64,000 nucleotides of DNA. It comes from Novosphingobium capsulatum NBRC 12533. GTDB taxonomy: Bacteria; Pseudomonadota; Alphaproteobacteria; Sphingomonadales; Sphingomonadaceae. The position numbers and the translations under genes were made by a program. The stretch covers positions 62,001 through 126,000 of the forward strand of contig NZ_BCYV01000016.1 in the NCBI RefSeq assembly GCF_001598375.1, given 5' to 3'. The notes beneath the pieces were generated by a model. The model worked only from the letters and a program-made list of their open reading frames with translations, was not told the origin of the DNA and did not search any database. Of this stretch, positions 7,262 through 15,939 are shown piece by piece (position 1 is the first letter of the stretch; every line of letters begins with the position of its first letter).

Positions 7262-8602
7262 ATGACACAAGAAACCGCCTCGTCCTTTGCCGCCTGGCTT
7301 GCCGCCCATCCCGAAGTGACCCGAGTGGAAGCCTTTCTCACCGACGTGAACGGTGCGCCCAAGGGCAAATGGCTGGTGCGCGACAAGGCCGTGGCCCTGG
7401 CGGCCAAGGGCCTGCCGATGCCGCTTTCGGTCTTTGCCCTCGATGCCTGGGGCTGTGACGTGGCGGGCGCAGGCCTGGCGTTTGGCACGGGCGATCCCGA
7501 TGGGCTGTGCTGGCCGGTGGCCGGGCGCTGGAGCAAGGCGCCGTGGCTGGGCGAGGATAGCGCGCAGGTGTTCCTGGGCATGGTCGACAAGGATGGCGGC
7601 CCCGTGGTGGCCGATCCGCGCGGGATGTTGCAGGCCCTGCTGGCGCGCTATGCCGCGCGGGGGTTGACCCCGGTGGTGGCGACCGAACTGGAGTTCTACC
7701 TCTATCGCCTGGAAAACGGCGTGCCGGTGCCGCCCGATGGCAATCTGCGCCGCAACGACACGCTCTCGACCACGGCGCTGTCTGCCCATGCCGCACTGTT
7801 CGACGAGATCATGGCGCTGGCCCACGCCATGGGCATTCCCGCCGACGCGGTGATCAGCGAGGCGGGGCCGGGGCAATACGAACTGAACCTGCTGCACCGC
7901 GCCGATGCACTGGCCGCGGCCGACGATACCGTGCTGATGAAGCGCATCGTGCGCGCGCTGGCGGCGCACCACGGGCTGGGCGCGACGTTCATGGCCAAGC
8001 CCTATGGCGATTGTTCGGGCAGCGGCATGCATATCCATGCCAGCCTCAACGATGCAGCGGGCAAGAACGTGCTGGCCAAGCCCGAGGGCGGCCCGGCCGA
8101 CATGCTGCTGCACGCAGTGGCCGGCCTCTTGGCGGCGATGCCCGAAACGATGCTGGCGTTTGCGCCCAACTACAACTCGTTCCGCCGTTTCCGGCCCGAT
8201 GCCCATGCGCCGGTCTCGGCCAGCTGGGGCATTGATGACCGCTCGGCCGCGGTGCGGGTGATCGTGGGTGATGCCAAGGCCACGCGGATCGAGCATCGCA
8301 TCTCCGGGGCAGACGTGAACCCGCACGTGGCCATGGCGGCGATGCTGGGTGCGATGCTGCAGGGGATCGAGGACGCGGTGATGCCGCCGCCGGCGCAAGA
8401 CCCGCTGCATCCTGGTGCCGGCGCGCCGCTGCCGGTGGAATGGGGCGCGGCGCAGGCCGCCTTTGCCGCCTCTGAACGCGCGGCGGGCATGTTCGGCGCG
8501 CGCTTCCGCGATATCTTCCTGGCGTGCAAGCAGCAGGACCGCGCCGCGTTCCTGGGCCAGATCGACCGGTTTGAATACGATACCTACCTGGGATTGCTGT
8601 GA
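7262..8602 (+). CDS. puuA: Gamma-glutamylputrescine synthetase (PuuA-type glutamine synthetase homologue)
   Basis: A 446-residue member of the glutamine synthetase family that would ligate glutamate to putrescine with ATP. Visible family motifs are the Glu-rich block EAGPGQYELNL, the ATP/metal block AKPYGDCSGSGMHIH, and NYNSFRRFRPDAHAPVSASWG near the adenine pocket. The N-terminus (AFLTDVNGAPKGKWL) is typical of PuuA-like enzymes rather than housekeeping GlnA. The start ATG 7262 gives the normal length; an upstream extension in frame has no family resemblance. No Shine-Dalgarno is visible and an operator-like box abuts the start. The stop overlaps the next start (TGATG). Confidence 0.9.
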   Translation: MTQETASSFAAWLAAHPEVTRVEAFLTDVNGAPKGKWLVRDKAVALAAKGLPMPLSVFALDAWGCDVAGAGLAFGTGDPDGLCWPVAGRWSKAPWLGEDSAQVFLGMVDKDGGPVVADPRGMLQALLARYAARGLTPVVATELEFYLYRLENGVPVPPDGNLRRNDTLSTTALSAHAALFDEIMALAHAMGIPADAVISEAGPGQYELNLLHRADALAAADDTVLMKRIVRALAAHHGLGATFMAKPYGDCSGSGMHIHASLNDAAGKNVLAKPEGGPADMLLHAVAGLLAAMPETMLAFAPNYNSFRRFRPDAHAPVSASWGIDDRSAAVRVIVGDAKATRIEHRISGADVNPHVAMAAMLGAMLQGIEDAVMPPPAQDPLHPGAGAPLPVEWGAAQAAFAASERAAGMFGARFRDIFLACKQQDRAAFLGQIDRFEYDTYLGLL

Positions 8603-9915
8603 TGGACATGGCGGTGCCGGGCCTGCACCAGGCGGCGCCCTATGCCGGGATGCCCACCTGGTATGCCGCCAGCGCCAACCCGGCGCCGCAGCGGCCGGTA
8701 TTGCAGGGCGCGCAGCGTGCCACGGTCTGCGTGATCGGGGCCGGGTTCACCGGCCTTTCGGTGGCGCTGGAGCTGGCCGAAAAGGGCATCGACGTGATCG
8801 TGCTCGAAAGCGAGCGCGTGGGCTGGGGCGCATCGGGCCGCAATGGCGGCCAGCTGATCAACGGCTATTCGCGCGGGCTTGACGTGCTGGAAGCGCGGCA
8901 CGGGCCAGACGTGGCGCGCGCATTGGGCGCAGTGGCGCTGGAAGGCGCCGCGATCATCCGCGACCGCGTGGCGCGCTATGGCATCGCTTGCGATCTGGTG
9001 GATGGCGGGCTGGGCGTGGCGCTGACCGCCAAGCAGATGCGCGGGCTGGAGGAAGAGCAGCAGGTCTGGGCCGCACATGGCCATGCCGGGATCACCGTGC
9101 TCGACCGCGAGGCCCTGCGCGCCCATGTCCAGAGCGATCGCTATGTCGGCGGTATTCTCGATCCACTGCGGGGGCATTTCCATCCGCTGAACTATCTGCT
9201 GGGCGAAGCCGCCGCGTTCGAGCAGCTGGGCGGCCGCCTGTTCGAACACAGCCGCGTGACCCAGGTGGATGACAGCGGGCCGCGCCCGCGCGTGGTCACT
9301 GCGCAAGGGGAGGTGACCGCCGATACCCTGGTGGTGTGCGGCAATGCCTATCTCGGCAAGACGCTGCCCTGGCTATCGGGGCAGATCATGCCGGTATCGA
9401 GCCAGGTGGTGACGACCGAGCCGCTGGGCGATCTGGCCGCGCAGCTCTTGCCCAGCAATGCCTGCGTGGAGGATGCCAACTACATCCTCGACTATTTCCG
9501 CCGCACGGCCGACGGGCGCCTGCTTTATGGCGGCGGCATCGTCTATGGCGGGCAGGACCCGGCCAGCGTGGAAGCCAAGATCCGCCCCGGCCTGATCAAG
9601 ACCTTTCCGCAGCTCAAGGACGCGAAGCTGGAGTTCGCGTGGAGCGGCACCTTTGCCATGACGCTGAGCCGCATGCCGCAGATCGGCCGGCTTTCACCCA
9701 AGGTGTTCTATTCGCATGGTGACAGCGGCCACGGCGTGACGACCACGCAATTGCTGGGCCGCCTGCTGGGCGAGGCGATCGCCGGGCAGCATGCGCGCTT
9801 TGACGTGTTTGCCGATCTGCCGCACCCGCCCTTTCCCGGCGGGCAGCGCTTTCGTGCGCCGCTCTCTACCCTGGGATCGCTGTGGTACACGCTGCGCGAT
9901 CGGCTGGGGGTGTGA
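8602..9915 (+). CDS. puuB: Gamma-glutamylputrescine oxidase (PuuB type)
   Basis: A 437-residue FAD-dependent oxidase of the DAO family. It would oxidise gamma-glutamylputrescine to the aldehyde, releasing ammonia and hydrogen peroxide. The FAD motif GAGFTGL is at residues 46-52, followed by LESERVGWGASGRNGGQ; a second FAD-contact block near the end is SHGDSGHGVTTTQLLG. The N-terminal HQAAPYAGMPTWYAASAN resembles PuuB. The gene starts at ATG 8602, sharing one base with the stop of the puuA-like gene; a GTG one codon upstream is possible. It completes the two-gene unit. Confidence 0.9.
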   Translation: MDMAVPGLHQAAPYAGMPTWYAASANPAPQRPVLQGAQRATVCVIGAGFTGLSVALELAEKGIDVIVLESERVGWGASGRNGGQLINGYSRGLDVLEARHGPDVARALGAVALEGAAIIRDRVARYGIACDLVDGGLGVALTAKQMRGLEEEQQVWAAHGHAGITVLDREALRAHVQSDRYVGGILDPLRGHFHPLNYLLGEAAAFEQLGGRLFEHSRVTQVDDSGPRPRVVTAQGEVTADTLVVCGNAYLGKTLPWLSGQIMPVSSQVVTTEPLGDLAAQLLPSNACVEDANYILDYFRRTADGRLLYGGGIVYGGQDPASVEAKIRPGLIKTFPQLKDAKLEFAWSGTFAMTLSRMPQIGRLSPKVFYSHGDSGHGVTTTQLLGRLLGEAIAGQHARFDVFADLPHPPFPGGQRFRAPLSTLGSLWYTLRDRLGV

Positions 9916-9940
9916 GCCGCGCATATGGGCGGCATTGTGC

Positions 9941-9974
9941 CTGAATCGATGCCTCATCCATGGCTGAATCGATG
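9941..9974. repeat. Direct repeat CTGAATCGATG
   Basis: CTGAATCGATG occurs at 9941-9951 and again at 9964-9974, a period of 23 bp, in the 198-bp gap between the puuB-like gene and the cytochrome c gene. Two copies about two helical turns apart could be an operator for the cytochrome c unit, but nothing else supports this. Confidence 0.3.
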
Positions 9975-10113
9975 GACCTTTGCGGGTCGATCGTGCACAA
10001 TCGCTTGGTTGGTGGCGGTCCTGTCCGGCCGAGCGCCTTCGATCCCACGTTACGATCCCGCTGCCACTCCGTGGCCGGGATATCCGCGATCAACACCTGA
10101 AGGACGGTCGATA

Positions 10114-10491
10114 ATGCGTCGTATCCCCCTGTTCGTTTCTGCCCTGGTGGGCCTGGCCGCAGCCGTGACGGCGCCTGTGGCCCATGCCCAGAATGCCGCT
10201 GCCGGGGCCGCCATGTTCAAGCAGCAGTGCCAGATGTGCCATGTCAACACCGCCGGCGCCAAGGGCTTTGCCGCGCCCAACCTGTGGGGCGTGGTCGGGC
10301 GCCAGGCCGGTTCCACCGCGTTTGCCTATTCCACCGCGCTCAAGAATTCGGGCAAGACCTGGGATCCCAAGACGCTGGACACCTTCCTGACCGCGCCGGG
10401 CAAGCTGGTGCCGGGCACGCGCATGGTCGTGGCCATTCCCGATGCCAAGAAGCGCGCCGACGTGATCGCCTATCTCAAGACCCTGCACTGA
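10114..10491 (+). CDS. Class I cytochrome c, periplasmic
   Basis: A 125-residue exported mono-haem cytochrome. A Sec signal peptide spans residues 1-25 (MRRIPLFVSALVGL, cleavage after VAHA). The haem site is CQMCH (39-43), and the axial Met is probably Met104 in PGTRMVV; length and order match small cytochromes c of the c2/c550 kind. ATG 10114 is chosen because GAAGGA lies ten bases upstream and the signal peptide starts there; longer in-frame starts add unrelated sequence. It precedes an IorAB-type hydroxylase on the same strand, with a REP pair in between. A role as electron acceptor of that enzyme is a reasonable inference. Confidence 0.9.
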   Translation: MRRIPLFVSALVGLAAAVTAPVAHAQNAAAGAAMFKQQCQMCHVNTAGAKGFAAPNLWGVVGRQAGSTAFAYSTALKNSGKTWDPKTLDTFLTAPGKLVPGTRMVVAIPDAKKRADVIAYLKTLH

Positions 10492-10523
10492 TGCCCGTGA
10501 TGGCGTAAGATGCGCCCCATCAT

Positions 10524-10610
10524 CGTCACCCCGGGCTTGACCCGAGGTCCCGCTACCCTTTGGGGCTGGATGAGCAAAAAGCGGGATCCCGGATCAAGTC
10601 CGGGATGACG
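10524..10610. repeat. REP-like inverted pair, copy B
   Basis: Units at 10524-10554 and 10580-10610 face each other across 25 bp. They match the copy A unit with a few substitutions (CCGGGCTTGACCCGAGG in the left arm), so this copy is diverged. It separates the cytochrome c gene from the iorA-like gene and could act as a partial transcription or mRNA-stability barrier between them. Confidence 0.8.
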
Positions 10611-10658
10611 ACGAGGGAGCGAACGCCAGACCACGCCCATTAGACCGGAGCACCGCAC

Positions 10659-11123
10659 ATGCCTGTTTCGCTGACAATCGATGGCAAGCAACGCACCCTG
10701 GCCGTGGCGGAAGACATGCCGCTGCTGTGGGCCTTGCGCGATATCGCCGGGGTGACCGGCGTGAAATTCGGTTGCGGGGCGGGCCTGTGCGGCGCGTGCA
10801 GCGTGCTGGTGGACGGGCAACGCCTGTTTGCCTGCCAGACACCGGTGGCCGATGTGGCCGGCAAGGCCGTGACCACGATCGAGGGGCTGACCGGCCAGCC
10901 GCTGGGGCAGGCCCTGGCGGCCGCCTGGGAAGAGCTGGACGTGGTGCAGTGCGGCTATTGCCAGCCCGGGCAGATCGTGGCCGCCGCCGCGCTGCTCAAG
11001 GCCAATCCCAAGCCCGACGATGCCGCCATCGATGAAGGGATGAGCGGCAATATCTGCCGTTGCGGCACCTATAACCGCATCCGCGCCGCGATCCATCGCG
11101 CCGCCGACACGATCAAGGCTTGA
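10659..11123 (+). CDS. 2Fe-2S subunit of an isoquinoline 1-oxidoreductase-type molybdenum hydroxylase (IorA-like)
   Basis: A 154-residue small subunit of the xanthine dehydrogenase superfamily. The plant-ferredoxin cluster ligands are Cys39, Cys44, Cys47 and Cys59 (in FGCGAGLCGACSVLV and the following LFACQ). The second 2Fe-2S cluster uses Cys98, Cys101, Cys133 and Cys135 (QCGYCQPGQ and NICRCGTY). It passes electrons from the molybdenum site of the large subunit to an acceptor. The ribosome site GGAGC precedes ATG 10659, and the large-subunit gene follows after 14 bp. The true substrate (aldehyde or N-heterocycle) cannot be told. Confidence 0.9.
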   Translation: MPVSLTIDGKQRTLAVAEDMPLLWALRDIAGVTGVKFGCGAGLCGACSVLVDGQRLFACQTPVADVAGKAVTTIEGLTGQPLGQALAAAWEELDVVQCGYCQPGQIVAAAALLKANPKPDDAAIDEGMSGNICRCGTYNRIRAAIHRAADTIKA

Positions 11124-11137
11124 GGGAGGGAACGCCG

Positions 11138-13258
11138 ATGACCACGCCCATCGCCACCCCTTCGCGCCGCGCGTTCCTGGCCGGATCGGCCGTGCTGGCC
11201 AGCGCCCTGGTGGTGCCGCTGCACCGCGCGTTGAGCAGCGTTCCCGCCGCCCAGCTGGCGGCCAATGGCTATCTTGCGGTGCTGCCCGATGGCGCCGTTT
11301 CGCTTGCCCTGCCCAAGACCGAAATGGGCCAGGGCATCATGACCGCGCTGACCATGCTGGTGGCCGAGGAACTGGGCCTGGCGCCCAGCGCGATCAAGGT
11401 TTCGATCCCGCCGGCCGACCGCGCCCGCTTTGCCCCGATCGATACCACCACGGGTGGTTCCACGTCGATCCGCGAGCTGTGGAAGCCGCTGCGCCAGGCC
11501 GCTGCCAATGCGCGCGCCGCGCTGGTGGATGCGGCGGCGCGGCAGTGGAAAGTCATGCCCGATGGCCTGACCCTGGCCGATGGCGCGGTGGTGAACCCGG
11601 CATCGGGCAAGCGGCTGGGCTTCGCCGCGCTGGTCGCCGATGCCGCCGCGCATGTGCCCACCGACGCCACACCCACGCCGCGATCGGCCTGGAAAGTGAT
11701 CGGCAAGGATACCCGTCGGCTCGATTCGGCGGACAAGGTGCGCGGCACCGCGCAGTTCGGCATCGATGTGAAAGTGCCGGGCATGAAGATTGCCACGCTG
11801 GCGCAATCACCGGTGTTCGGCGGCAAGCTGGCCGGCCACAACACCGCAGCGGCCAAGGCCGTGCCCGGCGTGGCAGACGTGATCGCGCTGGATGACTGCC
11901 TGTTCGTGACGGCTGACAGCCTGTGGACGGCCAAGAAGGGCCTGGAAGCCGCCTCGCCGACCTGGAACGAGGGCGCCAACGCCGGGCTGGACCAGGCCCA
12001 GGTCGTGTCCGCGCTCGATGCCGCCGTGGCCAAGCCGGGCGTGACCGCCAAGGCCGAGGGCGATCTGGCCCAGGCCCGCGCCGGCGCCGCCAAGACCCTT
12101 GAAGCGCTCTATCACCAGCCATTCCTGGCCCATGCCACGATGGAGCCGGGCAATTGCACCGCCCATGTCACGCCGCAGGGCGTCCAGGTGTGGACCGGAA
12201 CGCAAGTGCCCAGCGACTGCCGCGCGGCTGCTGCCCGCGTGCTGGGCCTGGGCGAAGACAAAGTGCAGGTGCACAACTTCCTGATGGGCGGCGGCTTTGG
12301 CCGGCGGCTGGAAACCGACATGGTGGAGCGCACGGTCAGCCTGGCGGCCAAGGTGCCCTATCCGGTCAAGCTGGTGTGGACGCGCGAGGAGGATATCCAG
12401 CACGACATGGTGCGCCCGGCCTATGCCGATCGCATCAGCGCCAGCCTGGACCAAGCGGGCAAGGTCACCGCGTGGGAGCATCGCATTGCCGGATCGGCGG
12501 TGATGGCGCGCTTCCTCGGCGACAAGTTCAACGGCGTGGACGATGACGCCGTGGATGGCGCGATTGCCCCGCTCTACCCGGCCAAGGCGCGGCTGGTTAC
12601 GTTCAAGCAGGTGGAAAGCGCCATGCCCACCGGCTGGTGGCGTGGCGTGGGCGGCCTGCGCAACACGTTTGTGATCGAAAGCTTTGCCGACGAACTGGCG
12701 CTGGCCGCCGGGCAGGATCCGCTGGCCTGGCGCCTGGCGCAGATCACCGACCCACGGGCGCGGGCGGTGCTGCAAAAGGCGGCGGCCGAGGCTGGCTGGG
12801 GCAAGGCGCTGCCCAAGGGCGAAGGGCTGGGCCTGGCCGTGCTGCACATCTGGGACACCTGCCTGGCGGCGGTGGCCCATGTGAAGGTCGATGCGCAAAA
12901 GCAGATCCTGGTGCCGCAGGTGACCGTGGCGGTGGATTGCGGCCCGGCGATCAACCCCCTGGGCGTGAAGGCGCAGATCGAAGGCGGGGTGACCTTTGCC
13001 CTGTCGGCCGCGCTCTATGGCGGGGTGACGCTGGAAAAGGGCCGTATCGCCCAGTCCAACTACAACGACGTGCGCCCGCTGCGCATGAACGAGGCGCCGC
13101 GCGTGATCACCCACGTGATGCCGACGGACAACGCGCCGGGCGGCATGGGCGAACCGCCCGCGGCGGTGATCGCCCCGGCGGTGGCCAATGCGCTGTTTGC
13201 CGCCACGGGCAAGCGGGTGCGGCAGGTGCCATTGCAGGCCGGGTTCGAGGCGGCCTGA
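11138..13258 (+). CDS. Molybdopterin-binding large subunit of an IorB-type hydroxylase/aldehyde oxidoreductase
   Basis: A 706-residue large subunit with a twin-arginine signal (SRRAFLAGSAVLASALVV, residues 9-26), so the assembled enzyme is expected in the periplasm. It shows IorB-type features: QGIMTALTMLVAEELG near the start, GGGFGRRLETDMVE in the middle, WWRGVGGLRNTFVIESFADE, and the C-terminal GGMGEPPAAVIAPAVANA that holds the base glutamate. Start ATG 11138 has GGGAGGGAA upstream; an in-frame TTG six codons earlier is rejected because it lies within the preceding gene's stop. No FAD subunit is encoded, which fits a cytochrome c acceptor such as the one at 10114-10491. Confidence 0.9.
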   Translation: MTTPIATPSRRAFLAGSAVLASALVVPLHRALSSVPAAQLAANGYLAVLPDGAVSLALPKTEMGQGIMTALTMLVAEELGLAPSAIKVSIPPADRARFAPIDTTTGGSTSIRELWKPLRQAAANARAALVDAAARQWKVMPDGLTLADGAVVNPASGKRLGFAALVADAAAHVPTDATPTPRSAWKVIGKDTRRLDSADKVRGTAQFGIDVKVPGMKIATLAQSPVFGGKLAGHNTAAAKAVPGVADVIALDDCLFVTADSLWTAKKGLEAASPTWNEGANAGLDQAQVVSALDAAVAKPGVTAKAEGDLAQARAGAAKTLEALYHQPFLAHATMEPGNCTAHVTPQGVQVWTGTQVPSDCRAAAARVLGLGEDKVQVHNFLMGGGFGRRLETDMVERTVSLAAKVPYPVKLVWTREEDIQHDMVRPAYADRISASLDQAGKVTAWEHRIAGSAVMARFLGDKFNGVDDDAVDGAIAPLYPAKARLVTFKQVESAMPTGWWRGVGGLRNTFVIESFADELALAAGQDPLAWRLAQITDPRARAVLQKAAAEAGWGKALPKGEGLGLAVLHIWDTCLAAVAHVKVDAQKQILVPQVTVAVDCGPAINPLGVKAQIEGGVTFALSAALYGGVTLEKGRIAQSNYNDVRPLRMNEAPRVITHVMPTDNAPGGMGEPPAAVIAPAVANALFAATGKRVRQVPLQAGFEAA

Positions 13259-13275
13259 GCCGACAGGTTTGCGTG

Positions 13276-13355
13276 GAGCCCCGGATCAAGTCCGGGGCGA
13301 CGAAAAGGGTATTGGGCTATTCATCGTCACCCCGGACTTGATCCGGGGTCCCGCT
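13276..13355. repeat. REP-like inverted pair, copy C
   Basis: A shortened unit at 13276-13302 faces a full one at 13325-13355, with a 22-bp spacer. The pair lies between the 3' ends of the convergent iorB-like and NodT-like genes, a place where the long stem could serve both as terminators. Confidence 0.8.
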
Positions 13356-13364
13356 TTCTCTGCT

Positions 13365-14771
13365 TTACCAGCCGCCGCCGAGCGCCAGGAACAGGTTGAC
13401 CTGGTCGTTGGCCAGTTCCACGCGCGAATTGAGCACGGCGGCTTCGGCTCCGATCACGCCCTGGCGGCCGCCGATGTCGCTGGTGATGGCAGCGCGGCCG
13501 GCCTCGCGCAGGCGGCGGGCTTGGTCCGACGCGGTGCGGGCAGAGGCCAGCGCTTCATCCAGCGCGGCATGGCGATCGTGGTTTTCGGCATAGGTGGCGA
13601 GCGCCGTTTCGGTTTCGCGCAAGGCGCCGAGCACCACGCCATCGAAATGCGCGAGCGCTGCATCGGCACTGGCATCGGCCGCCTTGACCCGCGCGCGGGC
13701 GCCGGCGCCCGGGATCGACCAGTGCAGCAGCCCGCCGATCGACCAGCGATTGGCTGCCGGCAGGCCGAGATCCTTGACGAAGCCGGTGGAGCCGGCGGAA
13801 AGCCCGATGCCGATCGAGGGGTAGAGATCGGCCGTGGCTACGCCGATGCGCGCAGTGGCGCCGGCCAGTTGCCGCTCTGCCGCGCGCACATCAGGGCGGC
13901 GGCGCAGAAGGGCCGCGCCGTCGCCCACCGGCAGCGGCGTTTTCATCTCGGGCACGCTGCGGCAGCTCTCCGCCTCGCGCGGGTAATCGGCCGGCACTTT
14001 GCCGGTCAGCGCGGCCAGGCGATAGAGCGCGGCCCGCGCGGCGGCGCGATAGATGGGCAGAGCGGCCTGCGCCTGGGCCAGGCGGCCTTGCGCGGCGGTA
14101 ACATCGGGAGCGGCGCTGCGCCCGGCCGAGACCAGGCGACGGTTGATATCGACCAGATGCCCTTGCAGGGTAATCGCGCGCTGCGCCAGGTCTTCGGCTG
14201 CGTGGGCGGCACACACGCCGACATAGGCCCGCGCCACATCGGCCGCGACAGTGACCTTGACCGCATCCTGCGTGGCGGCGATGGCCTCCTCATCGGCACG
14301 GGCTGCCTCGATCTGGCGGCGGATCCGGCCGAACAGATCGATCTGATAGCTCATTTCCGCCCCCACATCGCCGATATCGGCAACGGGCAACTGCTCGTTC
14401 TGCAGATAGGACTGCCCCGACAGGCGCGCGTGCTGCGCCCCGGCCGAAACGCCGAAATCCACTTCCTTGCCGCCTTCGGCCACGGCCGTGACGGCGCGCG
14501 CGCGGGCAAGGTTGGCCGCAGCCACGCGCAGATCGGTATTGGCAGCCAGCGCCTGTTCTTCCAGCCCATCGAGCACGGGATCATCATAGAGATGCCACCA
14601 GCGCGCCGGCAGCGGATCGGCCGTGGTGAGCGCGGCAGGGGCGGACTGGAATGCGCCCTGCGCCGCCGGGCGCGTGATCACCGCGTCCTGGGGCACGTGG
14701 TAATCCGGGCCAACCGCCTTGCAGCCGGCCAGTGCCAGCATGGCCGAACCGATCAGGAAAAGGCGCTTCAC
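13365..14771 (-). CDS. NodT-family outer-membrane efflux lipoprotein
   Basis: A 468-residue OprM/NodT-type outer-membrane channel. The lipobox LALAGC puts the acylated cysteine at residue 17, after the signal MKRLFLIGSAM. Two OEP repeats with long helices are visible (around 75-250 and 280-455), including the typical RRRPDVRAAERQLAGATARIG and the family opening VGPDYHVP. It overlaps the stop of the membrane fusion protein gene by four bases and is the last gene of a four-gene efflux operon (FUSC, DUF1656, MFP, channel). Confidence 0.9.
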   Translation of the reverse strand: MKRLFLIGSAMLALAGCKAVGPDYHVPQDAVITRPAAQGAFQSAPAALTTADPLPARWWHLYDDPVLDGLEEQALAANTDLRVAAANLARARAVTAVAEGGKEVDFGVSAGAQHARLSGQSYLQNEQLPVADIGDVGAEMSYQIDLFGRIRRQIEAARADEEAIAATQDAVKVTVAADVARAYVGVCAAHAAEDLAQRAITLQGHLVDINRRLVSAGRSAAPDVTAAQGRLAQAQAALPIYRAAARAALYRLAALTGKVPADYPREAESCRSVPEMKTPLPVGDGAALLRRRPDVRAAERQLAGATARIGVATADLYPSIGIGLSAGSTGFVKDLGLPAANRWSIGGLLHWSIPGAGARARVKAADASADAALAHFDGVVLGALRETETALATYAENHDRHAALDEALASARTASDQARRLREAGRAAITSDIGGRQGVIGAEAAVLNSRVELANDQVNLFLALGGGW

Positions 14772-15715
14772 CGGGCGTTCTCCTGCTTGTCGGGCGCGAG
14801 GGTGACCGACGCGGTGCGCCCGGCGATCAGCGCGACATTGGCCGGGCGTTCATCCAGGGCGATGCGCACCGGCACGCGCTGGGGCAGGCGCACCCAGGAG
14901 AAGCTGGGGTTGATCGAGGGCAGCATCGAGGCGCTGCCGGTACGATCGTGATCCTCGATCGCCATAGCGATCGAGGTGACATGGCCCTTGAGCAGGCGAT
15001 CCTCGCCCATCAGGCGCACGGTGGCGCGCTGACCAACGTGGACATGGGCCAGCTTGGTTTCCTCGAAATAGCCCTCGATGCGCAGCGAACTGTTGTCGAC
15101 CAGCGCCATCACCGCCTTGCCCGGCGCGACATAGTTGCCCGGGCGCAGCGTCTGGTCGGAAATCGTGCCATCGACCGGGGCGCGCACGGTGGTGCGATCA
15201 AGGTTCAGCCGGGCCATCTCGCGCTGGCTTTGCGCGGTTTCCAGCATGACCTGAGCGGCAGCGACCTGGGCCTGGGCGTCAGCCACCTTGGTCTCGCTCT
15301 GCTGCGTCACTTCCAGCGGCACCAGATCACCCAGGCCACGGTTGCGCGCTGCCTCGCGCTGGGCCTCGGCCAGGGCGACGCGGGCGCGGGTGATCCCGGT
15401 GCGGGCCTGGGCGATGGCATCGTCGGCCTGGCGCACGGCCAGGGCATAGCGCGCGGTATCGATCTGGAACAGCACGTCACCCTTGTGCACCGGCTGGTCG
15501 TTGACCACGGCGACCTGGGTGACCAGGCCCTGCACATCGGGTGCCACCTGCACCACATCGGCGCGCACGCGGCCATCGCGCGTCCACGGGTCGGCCTGGT
15601 AATGCAGCCACAGCGAACGCGCGCCGATGGCCGCGACGATGACGATGGCGCCGGTCACGCCGATCTGGACGGTCTTGCGAAAGGTGGGGGAAGCGAGCAG
15701 CGACATCAGAGCCAT
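14768..15715 (-). CDS. HlyD/EmrA-type membrane fusion protein (AaeA-like)
   Basis: A 315-residue periplasmic adaptor with one N-terminal membrane helix (residues 15-33). Then come a lipoyl half-motif (VAPDVQGLVTQVAVVNDQPV), a coiled-coil hairpin rich in Ala and Gln (about 75-150), the second lipoyl half (VRAPVDGTISDQTLRPGNYV) and a beta-barrel. It links the FUSC-type inner-membrane protein to the outer-membrane channel. Its start overlaps the DUF1656 gene by ten bases. The AaeA resemblance suggests export of aromatic acids or similar, but the substrate is not readable from sequence. Confidence 0.88.
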   Translation of the reverse strand: MALMSLLASPTFRKTVQIGVTGAIVIVAAIGARSLWLHYQADPWTRDGRVRADVVQVAPDVQGLVTQVAVVNDQPVHKGDVLFQIDTARYALAVRQADDAIAQARTGITRARVALAEAQREAARNRGLGDLVPLEVTQQSETKVADAQAQVAAAQVMLETAQSQREMARLNLDRTTVRAPVDGTISDQTLRPGNYVAPGKAVMALVDNSSLRIEGYFEETKLAHVHVGQRATVRLMGEDRLLKGHVTSIAMAIEDHDRTGSASMLPSINPSFSWVRLPQRVPVRIALDERPANVALIAGRTASVTLAPDKQENAR

Positions 15716-15939
15716 CCATTGATCAACTGGGGAAAGCGCACGAGCAGCGCCCAGAATGCCACGAACATGGCAGTATCGAACAAGACCGGGTGCCAGACCC
15801 AGCGGTAGAAACGCAGTGCCACCAGCACGCGGTGCACGATCAGCGCGAGGATCAGCGCGACCGTGGCGGTGACCGGCGCCGAAGCCACGAAGACTTCGCC
15901 GAACATGTATTCGGAAAAAGCAGGCGTCGGCGGGTTCAT
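15706..15939 (-). CDS. DUF1656 small membrane protein (AaeX-like)
   Basis: A 77-residue protein with two membrane segments (about 18-36 and 50-68). The N-terminal FGEVFVASAPVTATVALIL and the central RFYRWVWHPVLFDTAMF are the family pattern of DUF1656/AaeX, found almost only between fusC-type and membrane-fusion genes. It overlaps both neighbours, by four and ten bases, so it is translated as part of the pump operon. Its role in the pump is not known. Confidence 0.88.
   Translation of the reverse strand: MNPPTPAFSEYMFGEVFVASAPVTATVALILALIVHRVLVALRFYRWVWHPVLFDTAMFVAFWALLVRFPQLINGWL

Noticed and set aside
13188..14951. 587-codon plus-strand frame opposite the NodT-type gene
   Set aside because: Composition is that of an antisense shadow; the minus strand encodes a lipoprotein with lipobox and OEP repeats.
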